Assembly: GCF_011799805.1 (NCBI RefSeq)
Contig: NZ_WXUB01000002.1
Coordinates: 372,001-436,000, forward strand
DNA length: 64,000 nt
Source of the DNA: Maribellus sediminis
GTDB taxonomy: Bacteria; Bacteroidota; Bacteroidia; Bacteroidales; Prolixibacteraceae
Reading direction: 5' to 3'
A program made the position numbers and the translations under genes. The notes beneath the pieces are model-generated. The model was given only the letters and a program-made list of their open reading frames with translations. It did not search any database and was not told where the DNA came from. Position 1 is the first letter of the stretch; each line of letters opens with the position of its first letter. Of this stretch, positions 61,793 to 64,000 are shown piece by piece.

Positions 61793-63928
61793 TCAATTTG
61801 GAAGAAACCTCGACGGCAGGGTGAAAACTGCATCCCATGAAGAAACGAACGAAGGCATAGTGATGTAAAGATTTTCCTTAGTTCGGCTACATGCTACGTA
61901 AAATAGTCTACGCTCCTCTTCCACTTCATCAATCGAATTTAGGGACTTAACCGAAGGGATCATTCCGTCCAAAGCGAAGGGGATAAAAACGGTGTGCCAT
62001 TCAAGTCCTTTCGCAGAATGGATCGTCGATATGGTGACCGGTTTTTCGTCTGATTGATCGAATAATGGAGTTACTGAATCCTGAAATTTATTTGATGGTG
62101 GTTCCAGCGTAAAATCACTTAAAAAGCGTTCCACAGAATCATATTTCGAAGCAAGTCCAACAAGTACATCCAGATCCTTGAACCTTATTTCAGCATCGGC
62201 CTCAATTCCTTCCAGAACGGGCCGGTAATAATTCAAAATATCTTCAATGGCCTGCACCGGATTCTGTTGCAATTTGAGTAAGCCATTAATCAGGCCGGAT
62301 AACGCATTTAATGCTTCGGCATACTTTTTCCCTCTAAAGCTGGAGAAATCCACTGCCCCATTTTTGGCTCTGATTTCGCTCACAATTTCGCGAGCTGTAA
62401 CCTTTCCGATACCCCTGACCAGTTTCAATACCCGGTGCCATGAAACGGCATCCATAAGGTTGAAGCTTATCTTCAAAAAGGCCAGAACGTCCTTGACGTG
62501 CCGCCGCTCAACGAACTTGATACCACCGATCACAACAAACGGGATCGATCGTTTCATAAGCTCAGCCTGGACATAGTTCGAGTGCCACATTGCCCTGACC
62601 AAAACAACGATCTCTGTTAAAGGTACTTCGTGGTTCCGTAATTCAAGCATCTTATCTACAATAAAGGTAGCTTCCAGTTCCGGATTATAAAATTTCTTAA
62701 TGGATGGAACATTTGGCGATTCCTTTATTCCAGCCAGTTTCTTCTTAAACCCAAGAGGAGCCGATTCTACGATCTTATTTGTAAAATTCAGGATCTGCTT
62801 ACTGCTCCGATAGTTCGTTTCAATCTTTACCACTTTACAGCTTGGGTATTTGGCTGGGAAACATAGTATGTTTTCAAAATTAGCCCCACGAAATGAGTAG
62901 ATTGACTGCATGTCGTCCCCCACGACGGTTACACAACTGCGGTTTCCTGTAAGTAACTCAACGATTTCGTCCTGAGCAAGATTCGTATCCTGATATTCGT
63001 CTACCAGAATGTATTTAAACCTATTTTGCAGGGCATTTCTAAACGGCGTATTGTTTTTCAGCTCGAACCGTAGCTTGTCCAACAAATCGTCATAATCGAG
63101 TAAGTTAGACACTTGTTTGTAGCGTTTAAAATAGTCATTGATCGTGTTTATTTCCTGCTTATACACTTCAAGATTTCCATAGTAGGCTTCGATGATTTCG
63201 TCTGTTGACCGTTCAAGATTGCTTGCCTTGGATATAATATCGTAAATGGTGTCTTTTCTCGGGAATGCTCTGTTATTCTTTTGGATTCCAAGTTTCATTT
63301 CTGTTTTCACCAGATCAATAATGTCAGCGGCATCCTGAGTATCGATAATTGTAAAATTGGGAGGCATATTAATCAACTGGTGGTATTTACGCAGGATATA
63401 ATTGGCGAAAGAATGAAACGTTCCACCAAATACATTACGCGGGTAATCACCTTTCAGAAGCGCACTTACCCTGTTGAGCATTTCTTTTGATGCCTTCTTT
63501 GTAAAGGTTAGTAACAGGATCTCTTCCGGCAGATACCCATTTTCGATCAGGTAGCTTACCTTATAGGTTATCACCCGTGTTTTACCACTGCCGGCACCGG
63601 CAATAACAAGTAATGGATTATTGATCTCCAATACTGCACTTAACTGTTCGCTGTTTAGCTGACTTTTGTAGTCAATTTTAAACTGCTTCGCCGGATCCAT
63701 AGAGTGACTCACCAATTTAGTCTCGATGGAAGCTGCAATTCTTTGAAGGCTAGAGATTCGTTCCAGGGTACAATCGTCGATTTGTAGTTCCGGGTAATAC
63801 TGATCGCGTGATGACTCTTTATTGTCCTGCTTCATCGCTTTACCTGAAACGAATTGGTTTTCCCGACTTACGAGGTCGAACAGCTCTTTTAAGCTGTCAT
63901 TGGGCTTTATTTTAGGCAGGTTGTCCAT
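61793..63928 (-). CDS. UvrD/Rep/PcrA-family superfamily 1 DNA helicase
   Basis: ATP-dependent 3'-5' helicase, 711 residues from the ATG at 63928; the frame begins three codons earlier at a GTG. After a divergent N-terminal extension of about 90 residues come all SF1A motifs: Q-motif region QLNSEQLSAV, Walker A GAGSGKTRVI near 115, Ia LLTFTKKASKEM, Walker B LVDEYQDTN near 310, motif III GDDMQSIYSFRGA, motif IV ETNYRSS, motif V TIHSAKGLEW near 640 and motif VI RRLFYVACSRTK near 680. It could act in repair or belong to a defence or mobile element. Upstream context lies outside the window, and it stands beside decayed DNA. No nuclease domain is visible. Confidence 0.92.
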   Translation of the reverse strand: MDNLPKIKPNDSLKELFDLVSRENQFVSGKAMKQDNKESSRDQYYPELQIDDCTLERISSLQRIAASIETKLVSHSMDPAKQFKIDYKSQLNSEQLSAVLEINNPLLVIAGAGSGKTRVITYKVSYLIENGYLPEEILLLTFTKKASKEMLNRVSALLKGDYPRNVFGGTFHSFANYILRKYHQLINMPPNFTIIDTQDAADIIDLVKTEMKLGIQKNNRAFPRKDTIYDIISKASNLERSTDEIIEAYYGNLEVYKQEINTINDYFKRYKQVSNLLDYDDLLDKLRFELKNNTPFRNALQNRFKYILVDEYQDTNLAQDEIVELLTGNRSCVTVVGDDMQSIYSFRGANFENILCFPAKYPSCKVVKIETNYRSSKQILNFTNKIVESAPLGFKKKLAGIKESPNVPSIKKFYNPELEATFIVDKMLELRNHEVPLTEIVVLVRAMWHSNYVQAELMKRSIPFVVIGGIKFVERRHVKDVLAFLKISFNLMDAVSWHRVLKLVRGIGKVTAREIVSEIRAKNGAVDFSSFRGKKYAEALNALSGLINGLLKLQQNPVQAIEDILNYYRPVLEGIEADAEIRFKDLDVLVGLASKYDSVERFLSDFTLEPPSNKFQDSVTPLFDQSDEKPVTISTIHSAKGLEWHTVFIPFALDGMIPSVKSLNSIDEVEEERRLFYVACSRTKENLYITMPSFVSSWDAVFTLPSRFLPN

Positions 63929-64000
63929 GTGGTTCACTCGTCTATTCTTAATCGGTCCATGATTGAATTCCAGTACGCTCTACCGTCCCGTGAATTTTCT

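Overview
The window looks like chromosomal DNA of a Bacteroidota member, class Bacteroidia. A marine or soil relative of the Prolixibacteraceae/Marinilabiliales is my guess, not a demonstrated assignment. Reasons: two SusC/SusD pairs, a hybrid two-component sensor with periplasmic propeller, many SusD-type lipoproteins, a type IX secretion (T9SS) C-terminal sorting domain, a fused fucokinase/GDP-fucose pyrophosphorylase, promoters matching the Bacteroidota TTTG/TAnnTTTG pattern, and little use of Shine-Dalgarno sequences.

Layout. (1) 1-15.1 kb is mainly housekeeping: fkp, a repeat-packed 1.2 kb gap, ridA, lptD, a cell-wall amidase, an MCE lipid-transport protein, dnaA, a DMT permease, a YigZ/IMPACT protein and a pyrB-pyrI operon. 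The pyr operon has a leader ORF and a perfect terminator hairpin just before pyrB. (2) 14.9-15.6 kb holds tRNA-Leu(CAG) with promoter and terminator, followed by a decayed 3' half of a CAT-anticodon tRNA and possibly the start of an integrase; it looks like an old integration scar. (3) 15.6-60.3 kb is one very large polysaccharide utilization locus (PUL), all on the minus strand. (4) 60.3-61.8 kb is gene-poor and contains a decayed gene. (5) A UvrD/Rep-family helicase closes the window.

The PUL best fits xyloglucan, probably fucosylated, galactosylated, acetylated and partly arabinosylated. The main evidence is the combination of a BACON-GH5 endoglucanase, a lipoprotein laid out like surface glycan-binding protein SGBP-B (TIG repeats plus C-terminal glycan-binding domain), a PA14-containing GH31 alpha-xylosidase and a CE20-like esterase. 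Surface proteins (two SusCD pairs, SGBP, BACON-GH5, BACON-CE6) would bind, deacetylate and cut the polymer. Oligosaccharides would enter through SusC. Periplasmic enzymes would then strip side chains: GH31 (xylose), GH2/GH42/GH97 (galactose or related sugars), three GH29 (fucose), and GH51/GH43 (arabinose or xylose). A hybrid two-component regulator is encoded at the upstream end. No GH3 or GH9 glucosidase for the backbone is visible, so that step must be encoded elsewhere.

Notable points are the pyrL-like attenuator, a GH2 with a uronic-acid-type NxK motif, one T9SS-exported glycosidase among lipoproteins, near-identical 5' ends and leaders of the two susC genes, several layers of intergenic repeats, and a pseudogene whose frameshift is a visible 5-bp duplication. 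All family assignments come from reading the translated sequences; no database search was run.
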